From NCBI GenBank assembly GCA_963693105.1, contig OY843752.1:620001-684000 (forward strand): a DNA stretch of 64,000 bases. Reading direction: 5' to 3'. Positions 33,463 to 42,440 of this stretch are shown here, one piece after another (the first letter of the stretch is position 1; the number at the start of each line of letters is the position of its first letter). The position numbers and the translations under genes were made by a program. The stretch is from Oxydemutator sp963693105. Lineage in GTDB: Bacteria > Pseudomonadota > Gammaproteobacteria > Poriferisulfidales > Oxydemutatoraceae. Below the pieces are notes generated by a model, which did no database searches, was not told the DNA's origin, and saw only the letters and a list, made by a program, of their open reading frames with translations.

Positions 33463-34296
33463 ATGCACAAGACACTGGTTTCAACGGAAACACTGGCGCG
33501 CCACCTCGACGATCCGAAGTGGGTTGTATTCGACTGCCGCTTTGATGTAACCCGGCCCGAAGTGGGCCGCCAAGGCTACCTGAAGAATCACATCCCGGGT
33601 GCGATCTACGCCGACCTGGATGCGGATTGGTCGTCGCCGCCGGGCCCCGGCGACGGCCGTCATCCGCTGCCCGACCCCGACACGTTGTGCGAGCGCCTGT
33701 CAGCGTGGGGTGTCGGCGCGGATTCGCAGGTTGTCGTCTATGACGACGGCGTCGGCTCTGTCGCCGCGCGTATCTGGTGGACGTTGCGCTGGCTCGGACA
33801 CGATGCCGCGGCGTTGCTCGACGGTTGTTTCGGCAAATGGATCGAGGAAGGACACCCGGTGACCGACGAAGTGCCGCAGCCCGCGCCGGCCGATTTTCGC
33901 GGCAGCGCGAACGACGCGATGTGGGTCGCGACCGACGATGTCGTGCGCCGGATGAATGACGACGGCTCGGTGGTGATTGACGCGCGTCCGCCGGAGCGTT
34001 TCTCCGGCGAGCGTGAAACGGTGGATTCCATCGGCGGGCACATCCCGAACTCAGTCAATCATCCGCTGATGCGCAATCTCGGCGAGGACGGCTGCTTTCT
34101 TCCGCCGCAACAACTGCGGCGGCAATACCAGTCGCTGCACAAGCCGATGACGATTCATTCGTGCGGTTCGGGCGTGACCGCGTGTCACAATCTGCTGGCG
34201 ATGGAGATTGCCGGTTTGCCCGGCTCCCGGCTCTACGTGGGGTCGTGGAGCGAGTGGATTGCTTCGCCGCAAAGACCCACCGCCAGAGGAGAATAG
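33463..34296 (+). CDS. sseA: 3-mercaptopyruvate/thiosulfate sulfurtransferase, two rhodanese domains
   Basis: 277 residues with an inactive N-terminal rhodanese domain (WVVFDCRFDVTRPEVG) and an active C-terminal one. The active loop is HSCGSGVTACHNLLAM, the CGSGV(T) form typical of mercaptopyruvate rather than thiosulfate sulfurtransferase. No signal peptide, so cytosolic. A TATAAT-like -10 is at 33451-33456. It heads a run of rhodanese, rhodanese-membrane and Nudix genes. Confidence 0.88.
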   Translation: MHKTLVSTETLARHLDDPKWVVFDCRFDVTRPEVGRQGYLKNHIPGAIYADLDADWSSPPGPGDGRHPLPDPDTLCERLSAWGVGADSQVVVYDDGVGSVAARIWWTLRWLGHDAAALLDGCFGKWIEEGHPVTDEVPQPAPADFRGSANDAMWVATDDVVRRMNDDGSVVIDARPPERFSGERETVDSIGGHIPNSVNHPLMRNLGEDGCFLPPQQLRRQYQSLHKPMTIHSCGSGVTACHNLLAMEIAGLPGSRLYVGSWSEWIASPQRPTARGE

Positions 34297-34300
34297 AAAC

Positions 34301-34840
34301 ATGGAAAAAATAAGCACTGAAGAATTGAAGAAGAGGATGGACGCCGACGAGACGGTTCAACTGGTTGACGTCAGGACTTCCCAGGAATACCTTTCGGTCA
34401 GAATTACGCAGGCGCAGTTCACGCCGATTACGCATTTCGATCATTTTGCGCCGCTGCTCGACAAGAGCCGCGAGGTGTACGCGCTGTGCCGCTCCGGCGG
34501 CCGCGCCGATGAATTCTGCCGCAAACTCGAAGGGCTGGGAGGGTATTCGCCGGTGGTGGTCGAGGGCGGCCTGAACGCGTGGATTGAGCGGGGCTATCCG
34601 GTCGAAATCGGCCCCAGACAAATGTGGTCGCTTGAACGCCAGACCCGTTTCGGCGCCGGGTTGCTGGTGTTTCTGGGAGTGGCGCTGGGCGCCGCGGCTC
34701 ATCCCGGCTTCTTTTTCTTGTCGGGTTTCATCGGTCTCGGGCTGATGTTCGCGGCGGTGACCGACTTTTGCGGTTTTTCGATTCTGCTGTCGAAGATGCC
34801 GTGGAATAAAAAGTCCGAAGCCGGGAGCGCCGCGGCGTGA
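34301..34840 (+). CDS. Membrane-anchored rhodanese (YgaP-like, DUF2892)
   Basis: 179 residues: an N-terminal rhodanese domain with VDVRTSQEY and active loop LCRSGGRADEF, followed by two membrane helices in a DUF2892-type region (FGAGLLVFLGVALGAAAH, GLMFAAVTDFCGFSILL). The layout matches E. coli YgaP, a membrane sulfurtransferase. AGAGGAG site upstream. It starts 4 nt after the sseA-like gene and overlaps the Nudix gene by 4 nt. Confidence 0.88.
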   Translation: MEKISTEELKKRMDADETVQLVDVRTSQEYLSVRITQAQFTPITHFDHFAPLLDKSREVYALCRSGGRADEFCRKLEGLGGYSPVVVEGGLNAWIERGYPVEIGPRQMWSLERQTRFGAGLLVFLGVALGAAAHPGFFFLSGFIGLGLMFAAVTDFCGFSILLSKMPWNKKSEAGSAAA

Positions 34841-35403
34841 AGTTCTGCAGCCACTGCGGATCTTCAGACCTCAACATAAAAATTCCCCCGGGAGACACGT
34901 CGCCGCGCAGGGTTTGCGCGCATTGCGACACGATTTTCTACGAGAATCCCAAGATCGTCGCCGGCTGCATTCTCGAATGGGATGACAAAATCCTGTTGTG
35001 CAAGCGCGCCATCGAGCCGCGCGCCGGTTTGTGGACGGTGCCGGCGGGGTTCATGGAGAACGGGGAGTCGGTTATTGAGGCCGCCGCGCGCGAAGCCTTG
35101 GAGGAGGCGGGCGCCAGAAGCGGCGACCTGAGCCTGCACACGATTTACAACCTCAAGCACGTGGACCAGGTTTACATACTCTACCGCGGATGCCTGGATG
35201 AAGGCCGCTTCGAGGCCGGTCACGAGACGCTGGAGGCCGGCCTTTGCAGCGAGGCGGAAATCCCGTGGGACTCGATTGCCTTTCCGGTCGTCAGAGAGGC
35301 GCTGGAATTGTATTTTGCCGACCGCAGCCGGCAACAATTCGGATTGCACGAAGGCGACATGTACCGCGACGGCGGAGAGCAGTTGCGGATCGTCCGTTAC
35401 TGA
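34837..35403 (+). CDS. Nudix hydrolase with N-terminal zinc ribbon
   Basis: 188 residues from a GTG overlapping the previous stop. The N-terminus has two CxxC pairs (FCSHCGSSD, RVCAHCDTIF), as in NADH pyrophosphatase NudC-like proteins. The Nudix box is GFMENGESVIEAAAREALEE with AGA following. It probably hydrolyses a nucleotide-sugar, dinucleotide or damaged nucleotide; substrate not predictable. It is convergent with bolA, 12 nt apart. Confidence 0.88.
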   Translation: MKFCSHCGSSDLNIKIPPGDTSPRRVCAHCDTIFYENPKIVAGCILEWDDKILLCKRAIEPRAGLWTVPAGFMENGESVIEAAAREALEEAGARSGDLSLHTIYNLKHVDQVYILYRGCLDEGRFEAGHETLEAGLCSEAEIPWDSIAFPVVREALELYFADRSRQQFGLHEGDMYRDGGEQLRIVRY

Positions 35404-35415
35404 TTCAGGACTGGT

Positions 35416-35742
35416 TCAGGTGGCGCGGCCGTCGCCGCCGCGGCATCGCGGCGAGGCTGGAATTTCGCCGTGGCGTTGGCGCCATTCTTCCGGTGTCAGC
35501 GTGTGCAGCGCCAGCGCGTGAACGCCGCCGGCCAGTTCTTCGGCCAGCAACTCGTTGAGCGCGCGGTGTCTGTCAATCAACCGGCGGTTCTCAAAGCGGC
35601 GCGAAACCACGATGATTTTGAAGTGGGACTCCGAGCCCGGCGGGACATTGTGCGCGCCGCTTTCATTGACCACTTCCAAGTGGTCGGGGCTGAAGTGTTT
35701 TGCGATTTTGTCTTCGATGGTTGTCTGTACGAGATGGGTCAT
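35416..35742 (-). CDS. bolA: BolA family protein
   Basis: 108 residues from ATG 35742, chosen for its GGAG site. It has the BolA fold signatures LEVVNESGAHNVPPGSESHF and RRLIDRHRALNELLAEEL, with the conserved His that helps bind a [2Fe-2S] cluster with monothiol glutaredoxins. A longer upstream frame reading into tatD is a shadow. It is the last gene of a merR-tatD-bolA run. Confidence 0.92.
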   Translation of the reverse strand: MTHLVQTTIEDKIAKHFSPDHLEVVNESGAHNVPPGSESHFKIIVVSRRFENRRLIDRHRALNELLAEELAGGVHALALHTLTPEEWRQRHGEIPASPRCRGGDGRAT

Positions 35743-35765
35743 GTGCGGCTCCGTCTGTAATTGTA

Positions 35766-36548
35766 TCAGCCGATGCCGTAAAAACGGCGGGTATTGGCGG
35801 TGACCGTCTCGCACAACGAAGCGAACGCGGTGTTGCGGCAGTCGGCGATTTCTTTTGCGATGTGTCCGAGAAAAGCGGGCTCGTTGCGGCGTCCGCGCGG
35901 CGCCGGGCGCAGGTTGCGCGGCGCCAGATAGGGGGCGTCGGTTTCTATCATCAGGCGGTCGTCCGGGATGAAGGCGGCGGCTTCGCGCAAGGCGTGTCCG
36001 CGCCGTTCGTCGCAAATCCAGCCGGTGACGCCAATCGACAGGCCGAGATCCAGGTAATCCGCCAGCATCGCCCGGTCGCCGGTGAAACAATGCACCACGG
36101 CGTTGCCGATGCGGTCCCTGAGCGGCTCCAGCACCGCGAGAAAATCGTCGTGAGCGTCGCGCTGGTGCATGAACAACGGCAGGCGGGTTTCCGCCGCCAG
36201 CAGAATCTGCCGTTCAAAAACGGCGCGTTGCAGGTCGCGCGGCGAGAAGTCGCGGCAATAGTCCAGTCCCGTCTCGCCGATTGCGATGACCTTGTCGTCC
36301 GCCGCCAACTGCTTCAAATCATCGTAAGCATCGTCGTTCCATTCGCGGGCATGGTGTGGATGCACGCCCGCGCCGGCGTAGAGAAATTCGGGATACCGCC
36401 TGGCCAGCGCCAGCGCCTCGGCGCTGTCGGCCACGCTGGAGCCGGAGACGATCATCGCCGTGACTCCGCTGTCCGCGGCTCTCTGCAACACCTCGCGCTC
36501 GTCGCCGCGAAACGCCTGATGCGTAAAATTGAAGCAGATGTCTATCAA
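35766..36548 (-). CDS. tatD: TatD-type metal-dependent DNase
   Basis: From TTG 36548 the protein is 260 residues, the length of E. coli TatD. It has IDICFNFTHQAF (true TatD lacks the usual N-terminal HxH), GAGVHPHHAREW, AIGETGLDYCRDFS, FMHQRDAHDDF, HCFTGDRAM and IETDAPYLAPRNL metal ligands. It is a 3'-5' exonuclease linked to DNA repair and degradation. The start lies 7 nt after the merR stop; an in-frame TTG further upstream is possible. Confidence 0.93.
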   Translation of the reverse strand: MIDICFNFTHQAFRGDEREVLQRAADSGVTAMIVSGSSVADSAEALALARRYPEFLYAGAGVHPHHAREWNDDAYDDLKQLAADDKVIAIGETGLDYCRDFSPRDLQRAVFERQILLAAETRLPLFMHQRDAHDDFLAVLEPLRDRIGNAVVHCFTGDRAMLADYLDLGLSIGVTGWICDERRGHALREAAAFIPDDRLMIETDAPYLAPRNLRPAPRGRRNEPAFLGHIAKEIADCRNTAFASLCETVTANTRRFYGIG

Positions 36549-36555
36549 GGATTCG

Positions 36556-37491
36556 TCACGACGTCGCCAGTCGTTCGAGTTCAAAGCAAAGCTGTCTCAG
36601 GTTGTTGCAGTGGATGGCGTTGATTTCGCCGACGATGGCGATGTAGTGGCCGCCCGCCGGTGTATGCACAATCAGCGGACTGGCCGGCAGTTGTCTGCGC
36701 AACAGCCTGAGCCGGTTTGGCACGTCGTCGTCCTCTCCCGCCGTGCTGGAGCCGATGATGACGGCCTGGGCTTTTGCCGAAACGGCGATGTCGGCAATTT
36801 CTCCGGGTGTGGTGTTTTCTCCAAGGTAAACCGGATTCCAGCCGTTGGCGTTCACCGTCGCCGCCACTTTCAGCGCGGCCAGTTCCGGGTCTTTCTCGAC
36901 GGCGCAGACAACCGCTTTCCTGCGTGGGTGGTTGTACGCCGCCGCCCGCATCAGCAGGTAGGCGGAAATCGCGCCGGTGAACAGATGTTTGTGCCCGTTG
37001 GACAGCGCGCCGCGGCGACATTCGTCGCGCACATGAGACAACAGCGGGGTGACCAGATCCTCAATCAGAAAAACCGCGCTTAGCGATTGTTCCGCCTGTG
37101 ACAGGGCGGCAATAAAACGGTTGATGTTCAGGTTGTTGATTGCGTCAATGCACGAGTCAAAGTACTCCATCACCGCCGCGGTGCTCTGGCGTTGTTGCTT
37201 GTTGGGGATTCCGGCGTCTGCAACCTGACTCTGGTCAATCAGTTTGGACAACCGGTTGTTCGACAGTTTCGCGATGTCGCCGATTCTTCTGCCGTCTGCG
37301 GTCGCCCTTGCCAGCAGCGTCAGACGTTCAATGTCCTCATCACTATAGATGCGTCTGGCGTTGGCCATTCGCTTCGGCGCAACGACTTGATAGCGGCGTT
37401 CCCATGCGCGAATGACCTCGGCGCTGAGACCGCTGTAGCGAGCGGCGATGCCGATGGAGTGTTGTCCAGTTTCAGATGTTCTTTTCTTCAT
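36556..37491 (-). CDS. MerR-family regulator with degenerate cobalamin-binding-like domain
   Basis: 311 residues. The N-terminal MerR winged helix (IGIAARYSGLSAEVIRAWER, MANARRIYSDEDIERL) resembles CarH/LitR photoreceptor regulators. The C-terminal part matches the B12-binding helical and Rossmann domains (HKHLFTGAISAYLL; GWNPVYLGENTTPGEIAD). The position of the cobalt-ligating His (DxHxxG) reads DPELAALKV, so the ligand is missing. It is thus probably a cobalamin-independent relative. It heads a leftward run with tatD and bolA. Confidence 0.8.
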   Translation of the reverse strand: MKKRTSETGQHSIGIAARYSGLSAEVIRAWERRYQVVAPKRMANARRIYSDEDIERLTLLARATADGRRIGDIAKLSNNRLSKLIDQSQVADAGIPNKQQRQSTAAVMEYFDSCIDAINNLNINRFIAALSQAEQSLSAVFLIEDLVTPLLSHVRDECRRGALSNGHKHLFTGAISAYLLMRAAAYNHPRRKAVVCAVEKDPELAALKVAATVNANGWNPVYLGENTTPGEIADIAVSAKAQAVIIGSSTAGEDDDVPNRLRLLRRQLPASPLIVHTPAGGHYIAIVGEINAIHCNNLRQLCFELERLATS

Positions 37492-37519
37492 TTGTACAGG
37501 TTTTGTCTATTATAAAGTT

Positions 37520-37738
37520 ACGATTCGGCCTGGCGGTTGTTATTGATACCCTGGTGACCCAGAAAACAGTAGGCGCCGGTTTTGGTGAAAACGGCGACCC
37601 CAACGGTATCGCGGCCCGATTGACTACCGCCATTCGTGGGACAATTCGACCGCGCTGACGAGCTGGTTTTTCATCGAAATCGGACGTCAGGCCGATTACC
37701 ACGACCGCGGCGAGACCCATACGCCTGACGATTGATGC
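37520..37738 (+). pseudogene. Remnant of an unidentified gene upstream of dinB
   Basis: The gap between merR and dinB shows protein-like stretches in two frames: LAVVIDTLVTQKTVGAG and GFGENGDPNGIAARL in one, then RHSWDNSTALTSWFFIEIGR ending THTPDD-stop (stop at 37734-37736) in another. The composition resembles the end of an outer-membrane or secreted protein. No start codon with ribosome-binding site was found. It is followed by the terminator-like hairpin at 37779-37809. Best read as a decayed or frame-shifted 3' gene fragment. Confidence 0.4.
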
Positions 37739-37742
37739 TACA

Positions 37743-38918
37743 GTGGGCTTTGTGGACAAGCCCGCTGACTTCAGTCTGAAAAGCCGCCGAAATTTCGTCG
37801 GCGGCTTTTCATTTCTGGACGCCGGGCGCGCCGGCGACAGACGCATTATTCATTTTGACATGGACGCGTTTTTTGCCGCAGTTGAACAGCGCGATTTTCC
37901 GGAGTACGCCGGCAAGCCCGTCATCGTCGGCGGCCTGCCGGACAAGCGCGGAGTGGTTGCAACGTGCAGTTACGAAGCGCGCCGCTATGGAATCCACTCG
38001 GCGATGTCCTCGGCACGCGCGGCACGGCTGTGTCCGGCCGCGGTTTTCATCAAGCCGCGTTTTGAGGTTTATCGGCAGGTATCGGCGCAGATTCGCGCAA
38101 TCTTCCAGCAGTACGCCAGTCTGGTCGAGATGCTCTCGCTCGACGAGGCGTATCTCGACGTCAGTGAAAGCGCCGCCGACATCAAAGCCGCCTCCGCTCT
38201 TGCCCGCGAAATCAAGCGGCGCGTGTTGGAGACCACGCGGCTTACGGTTTCAGCGGGCATCGCCTGCAACAAGTTCCTCGCCAAAATTGCCTCCGACATG
38301 GACAAGCCGGACGGATTTTACGTGGTGCCGGCGCAGCGCAGCGAACAGTTTGTCGAGCGCTTGCCGGTGGGCAAGTTTCACGGCGTCGGCAAGGTCACCC
38401 GCGCGAAGATGGAGAAGCTCGGAATTGTCACCGGCGCCGATTTGAAGCGGCGCCCGCTGGATGAACTGGTCGGTGTTTTCGGCAGCGCCGGATACTACTA
38501 TTATCAGGCGGCGCGCGGTGTGGATTACCGGCCGGTGGTTGCCGGGCGTCCGCGCAAGTCCGTTGGTTCCGAAACCACTTTTGAAAACGATCTGCATGAG
38601 TTCGGCGAGATTGAGGGCGAAATCAAACACCGCGCGCTTGAAGTGGCGCGTATTCTGGCTTCGCGCAAACTGAGCGGACGCACGGTCACGCTCAAGGTCA
38701 AGTACGCCGACTTCACCCAGATTACCCGCAGCCATACGCTCGACCATCCGCTGACCGGCCTCCATGAGATGTTGCGTCTGTTGCCGGGACTGTTGCAGAA
38801 AACCGAGGCGGGTTCGCGCCCGGTGCGGTTGCTCGGCGTGACGGTTTCCAGCCTGTGCGCGCCCGGCACGCCGAGGCAGGTGGCGATGGCGCTCCCCGAA
38901 ATGGCGGAGGCGGGATGA
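37743..38918 (+). CDS. dinB: DNA polymerase IV (DinB)
   Basis: Up to 391 residues (E. coli 351). Y-family signature RRIIHFDMDAFFAAVEQRD carries the first catalytic Asp, and SLDEAYLDV the Asp-Glu pair; SVGSETTFENDLH and the little-finger domain follow. The conserved part begins at about residue 35. No ATG lies before it, so the start must be GTG (37743 or 37752) or a rarer codon. The first 30 codons span a terminator-like hairpin, so the 5' end is uncertain. Confidence 0.88.
   Translation: MGFVDKPADFSLKSRRNFVGGFSFLDAGRAGDRRIIHFDMDAFFAAVEQRDFPEYAGKPVIVGGLPDKRGVVATCSYEARRYGIHSAMSSARAARLCPAAVFIKPRFEVYRQVSAQIRAIFQQYASLVEMLSLDEAYLDVSESAADIKAASALAREIKRRVLETTRLTVSAGIACNKFLAKIASDMDKPDGFYVVPAQRSEQFVERLPVGKFHGVGKVTRAKMEKLGIVTGADLKRRPLDELVGVFGSAGYYYYQAARGVDYRPVVAGRPRKSVGSETTFENDLHEFGEIEGEIKHRALEVARILASRKLSGRTVTLKVKYADFTQITRSHTLDHPLTGLHEMLRLLPGLLQKTEAGSRPVRLLGVTVSSLCAPGTPRQVAMALPEMAEAG
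37779..37809. terminator. Terminator-like hairpin at the 5' end of dinB
   Basis: A perfect 12 bp stem AAAAGCCGCCGA / TCGGCGGCTTTT with a 7 nt loop, with A-run on one side and T-run on the other, so it could act in both directions. It probably belonged to the decayed upstream gene; it now lies inside the longest dinB frame. Confidence 0.7.
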
Positions 38919-39021
38919 AGGCGCATTGCACCTCTACGGTGAACAGGGCGTTTTGAAATTGCTTGAAGACTACGGCTACGAAGTGGCGCCAATCCAGTTG
39001 ACCCGTTCCTGAACGCCGGCC

Positions 39022-40164
39022 TCACGGCGCTTTCAGGTTCAGAACCTCGTTGTCCTGGTCGATCGAGAATTCAAAATTGCCCAGGAAGTCCATGCCGAGC
39101 AAGCCGTCCGCCGCAAAACTCTCCGGCATTTCCGCAATGCCGACCGGCATGTCGTCAAACGTGATGTCGCCGACACTGAAACTTCTGGCCGCAACAATGG
39201 CCACATCCACCTGACTGCCGACGGCGTTGAAGCGGGTTTTTTCTCCGCCTTCGGCGGACAGGCCGACGGCTTCGGCGAATTCCCGCCGCAGGATGGAGAT
39301 GGAGGCGCCGGTGTCCAGCACCAGATTGGCTTTGCGGTCGTTGACGGTGACCTTGACCAGGAAGTTGTTGTTCCTGCGCGTCATTTCAATCGGGGCGCCT
39401 TCTCCGAGCTTTGCCAGCTGCTCGACCAGTTGCGAGAGTTTGCGCGCCTTGCCGCCCCACTCCGGATCATGGAGAATCCGGTTGAGGTTGCCGAGTCCCT
39501 CGTCGTACCGCCCTGAACGGTACTGGGCGCCGGCAAGCTCGTAATAGTACTCGGGCCGGTCGCCGTTTTTCTCGATCAGCAGGTGATAGAGCTCACCCAA
39601 TCTGCCCCACTGCTTTTTTGTGGTCAGTTGGCGGCGGTAGATTTCGGTTGTTTGTCCGATAACCCGGTCCGCCGTTTCGGCGAGCGTGTTGTCACGGTCG
39701 TAGATTTTCGCGTCGAGCGCGTTTTCGAGCGCCCTGGTGTATCTTCCGCGGCTTGCGTCGAGCTGCGCCCGGAGCAAAAGCGCACCGGGATCGTAACTCT
39801 CGCTTTCAAGGTAGTGCGTGAGCAGTCGCCCGGCCTCGTCCGGTTTTTTGCGCGCCATCAGTTGCCGTGCCCGGTCCAGCAGCGCTTTGCGCATTTTTTC
39901 CGCCGCGGCGGGATTTTTTCTCCGGGTCTCCCGGTAAACCAGCAGCGCTTCGCGCACCTCGCCGCGCGACAAGTGCGTCTGGAAGGGGTTGGTTGCCGGC
40001 GCCGTCCGGGTGTTTTCGCCTTTTTCCGCGATGGCTGGCGCCGCAGGCCCTTCGCCCGGGGCATGCTCCGCCGCAGGCTCTTTTCCCGCGCCCTGCCAAG
40101 CGTGCAACGACCAGCCGCCAATGAAGCCGACCAGCAGCCAGAAAGTGATATTCAGCAAGGGCAT
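39022..40164 (-). CDS. Membrane-anchored retropepsin-like aspartic protease with TPR region
   Basis: 380 residues. An N-terminal membrane anchor (about 5-24) and a Pro/Ala linker precede a helical TPR-like region (about 60-250) and a C-terminal retropepsin-type domain with VLDTGASISIL (catalytic DTGA) and DGLLGMDFLGNFEF (family flap/ILG-like motif). It would face the periplasm and cleave envelope proteins; targets unknown. It is divergent from the O-antigen-ligase-like gene; both strands carry TATAAT-like boxes in the 56 bp gap. Confidence 0.82.
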   Translation of the reverse strand: MPLLNITFWLLVGFIGGWSLHAWQGAGKEPAAEHAPGEGPAAPAIAEKGENTRTAPATNPFQTHLSRGEVREALLVYRETRRKNPAAAEKMRKALLDRARQLMARKKPDEAGRLLTHYLESESYDPGALLLRAQLDASRGRYTRALENALDAKIYDRDNTLAETADRVIGQTTEIYRRQLTTKKQWGRLGELYHLLIEKNGDRPEYYYELAGAQYRSGRYDEGLGNLNRILHDPEWGGKARKLSQLVEQLAKLGEGAPIEMTRRNNNFLVKVTVNDRKANLVLDTGASISILRREFAEAVGLSAEGGEKTRFNAVGSQVDVAIVAARSFSVGDITFDDMPVGIAEMPESFAADGLLGMDFLGNFEFSIDQDNEVLNLKAP

Positions 40165-40220
40165 TATTACATTATATATCGTTTATAATGCCCGTTAAGA
40201 CCAAAAATTGCATTTAGACA

Positions 40221-42440
40221 ATGGCATCAAAATCGAAACGGAAGTCCGGAAAAGGACGCAAAAGAAAGCCGGTGCAACAGCCCGCCGCCGCGGGCGCGTC
40301 CAACGGCTCACCGCAAGAAAACCGTTCGGCAAACGGGTCGGCGTCGGACCGTCGCCCGAACCCGGTGCAAAACAACAAGACAGCGACGCACACTGTCAGC
40401 ACCCATGCCCTGATGAGCGATGCCAGCATTCCCTACTGCTGGGCGTTCGGCATCTTTTTCGGCTTGACGGCAATTGTTTCACCCTACGGCCAGACGGTCA
40501 ACGGTTTCAATCCTGATCTCCACATGGCCGGCTACCTGCAGGTGGGCGGGCTGGTGTTCATTCTGGTTTACCTGTTTCACTATCTGCAGCGCGCGCACAA
40601 TGTGCTTTATATGCCGCGCACTCCCATGATATGGGTGGTATTCGCGCTTTATCTGTGGATGTTGATATCGCTGTTGTGGGCGCACAACTCCTACGAGGCT
40701 TTTGTGAAGATTCTCGACTGGGGCGCCGCGATTTGTATTTTCGTGCTTTCCCTGCTGCTGATTCGGGACAGCCGCACGTTTTTCCCCGTTCTGCTGTGTT
40801 TTTACCTGGGCGGTCTTGCCGTTTCCCTGCTCGGAGTGGGCCAGTACCTGTTGGCGGTGGACTGGGTTCAGCAGCATCAGGCGCCGGCAGCCACGTTTGG
40901 CAATAAAAACATGGCGGGTGAGTACCTTGTGCTGGTGGCGCCGCTGGGTTTTTGTTTCCTTCTGAACAGCCGCCACAAGATCGCGCCATGGCTTTACGCG
41001 TTGAGCGGTTCTTTTATCATCGCCTACCTGTTTTACGGTCGCACCCGCGCTTCGTGGATTTCCTTCATAGCCGAAGTGTTGCTTCTGGCGGGATTTTTCC
41101 TGTATTTCAAATTCAGGCACGGTTACAAGCCGCACTGGAACCGCAACAAAACGTATGCGTTTATCGCCTCGCTTGTTTTCCTCTTTGCGCTTGTGAACAT
41201 GCATCCGGGCATGTTCAGCGACGGGACTCTCGGTATTGACTCGAGAATCAATCCGTCTGCGGGAACGACCAAGGCGGAATCACTCACCGGAACGTTGAAA
41301 GCCGCTCTGGGAGGGTTCGAGTCGAGCCGGAGTCAGCGCTACACCATGTGGCTCAACTCGCTTGCAATGTACAAGGACCACTGGTTGCTGGGAACGGGAA
41401 TCGGCAACTGGATGGTTTATTACCCGGCCTATCAGATTGCCGTGGAAGTTGACCATATGCTGACCGGCAACCTGTACCATATCAATGCGCACAATGATTA
41501 CATAGAATTTTTGTCCGAACTCGGTCTTGTCGGCGGTCTCATGATGCTCGTGCTGGTCTTCTTCATATTGCGGACGATTGGCCGTGTTGCGGCGAGTCGC
41601 GGTATCTCGGATGAAAATCGCGTCTTCGGCATTGCGGCGGGTATCAGTATTCTGGGAATCAGCGCCAACGCCACTTTCAGTTTCCCCCTCCAGCAGCCCG
41701 TGACGATTGCGATGTTCCTGTTCTATCTGGCCTTGATTGTCGTGGTTTCCAACACCCTGAACGAAGACGACCGGGACATGTATTCGCTTCGATTGCCGGC
41801 CCCGATTTACAAAATTTTCTTTATTGCGCTGATTGGCGTGGCGGCGACCTTTTTGTCTTTCATGCACTATCAGTGGTACTTGTCGGAGGCTCATTACCGC
41901 GTGGCGTCGGCTTCGATGAGTCTGGGCAGATACAAAGTGATGGACCAGTACGGCAGAATGGCATTAGAAGAAAACCCGATGCGCACGTACCTGAATATCT
42001 TCCCGGCCACGTACTACGCGAAACAGTCAAACTATGCAAAAGCCGTCCACCATTTCGAGAAATTGCGCGCCGACTATCCCTGGCGCATAGAGATTATGCA
42101 GAATCTGGGCGCGTCCTACTTGTACTCGGGCAGGCACGATCAGGCAAGGGAAGTGTTTAATCTGTGGGATAGTATGCAGCCTCACTCCAGAGGTTTACTC
42201 AAGGCCCACGGAATGATGCTGGCGCATGTCGGAGACAGGGAAGCGGCTATCGAGAGGTTGTCCCGGGCAGGAGAGCTGTTCCGGGAAGCCGTGCAGGACT
42301 CGATAGCAAGAGGCGACCAGAAACAGGCGCGTCGCCGGCAAACCAAACTGGAGCAGATTTACCAGGTACTTGCCAGTCTCGGTGTTCGGCCCGATTCCGG
42401 CGCCGCGAGTCCGGCGGCCGCAAAGCAGCCGAGCGGTTAG
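40221..42440 (+). CDS. O-antigen ligase/Wzy-like membrane protein with TPR tail
   Basis: 739 residues. A Lys-rich cytosolic start is followed by about a dozen membrane helices. Wzy_C signatures are present: GRTRASWISFIAE, LLGTGIGNWMVYYPAYQ and HNDYIEFLSELGLVGGLMM. The last ~190 residues are TPR-like helices (NYAKAVHHFEKLRADYPW). The family polymerises or ligates glycans, including protein O-oligosaccharyltransferases. It ends 9 nt before gspC, so it may be co-expressed with the T2SS and glycosylate a pseudopilin or secreted protein; that is inference. Confidence 0.8.
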   Translation: MASKSKRKSGKGRKRKPVQQPAAAGASNGSPQENRSANGSASDRRPNPVQNNKTATHTVSTHALMSDASIPYCWAFGIFFGLTAIVSPYGQTVNGFNPDLHMAGYLQVGGLVFILVYLFHYLQRAHNVLYMPRTPMIWVVFALYLWMLISLLWAHNSYEAFVKILDWGAAICIFVLSLLLIRDSRTFFPVLLCFYLGGLAVSLLGVGQYLLAVDWVQQHQAPAATFGNKNMAGEYLVLVAPLGFCFLLNSRHKIAPWLYALSGSFIIAYLFYGRTRASWISFIAEVLLLAGFFLYFKFRHGYKPHWNRNKTYAFIASLVFLFALVNMHPGMFSDGTLGIDSRINPSAGTTKAESLTGTLKAALGGFESSRSQRYTMWLNSLAMYKDHWLLGTGIGNWMVYYPAYQIAVEVDHMLTGNLYHINAHNDYIEFLSELGLVGGLMMLVLVFFILRTIGRVAASRGISDENRVFGIAAGISILGISANATFSFPLQQPVTIAMFLFYLALIVVVSNTLNEDDRDMYSLRLPAPIYKIFFIALIGVAATFLSFMHYQWYLSEAHYRVASASMSLGRYKVMDQYGRMALEENPMRTYLNIFPATYYAKQSNYAKAVHHFEKLRADYPWRIEIMQNLGASYLYSGRHDQAREVFNLWDSMQPHSRGLLKAHGMMLAHVGDREAAIERLSRAGELFREAVQDSIARGDQKQARRRQTKLEQIYQVLASLGVRPDSGAASPAAAKQPSG

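Noticed and set aside
35743..36090. Extended bolA reading frame fused to a tatD-overlapping segment
   Set aside because: The upstream part is tatD sequence read in another frame; bolA has a good start at 35742.
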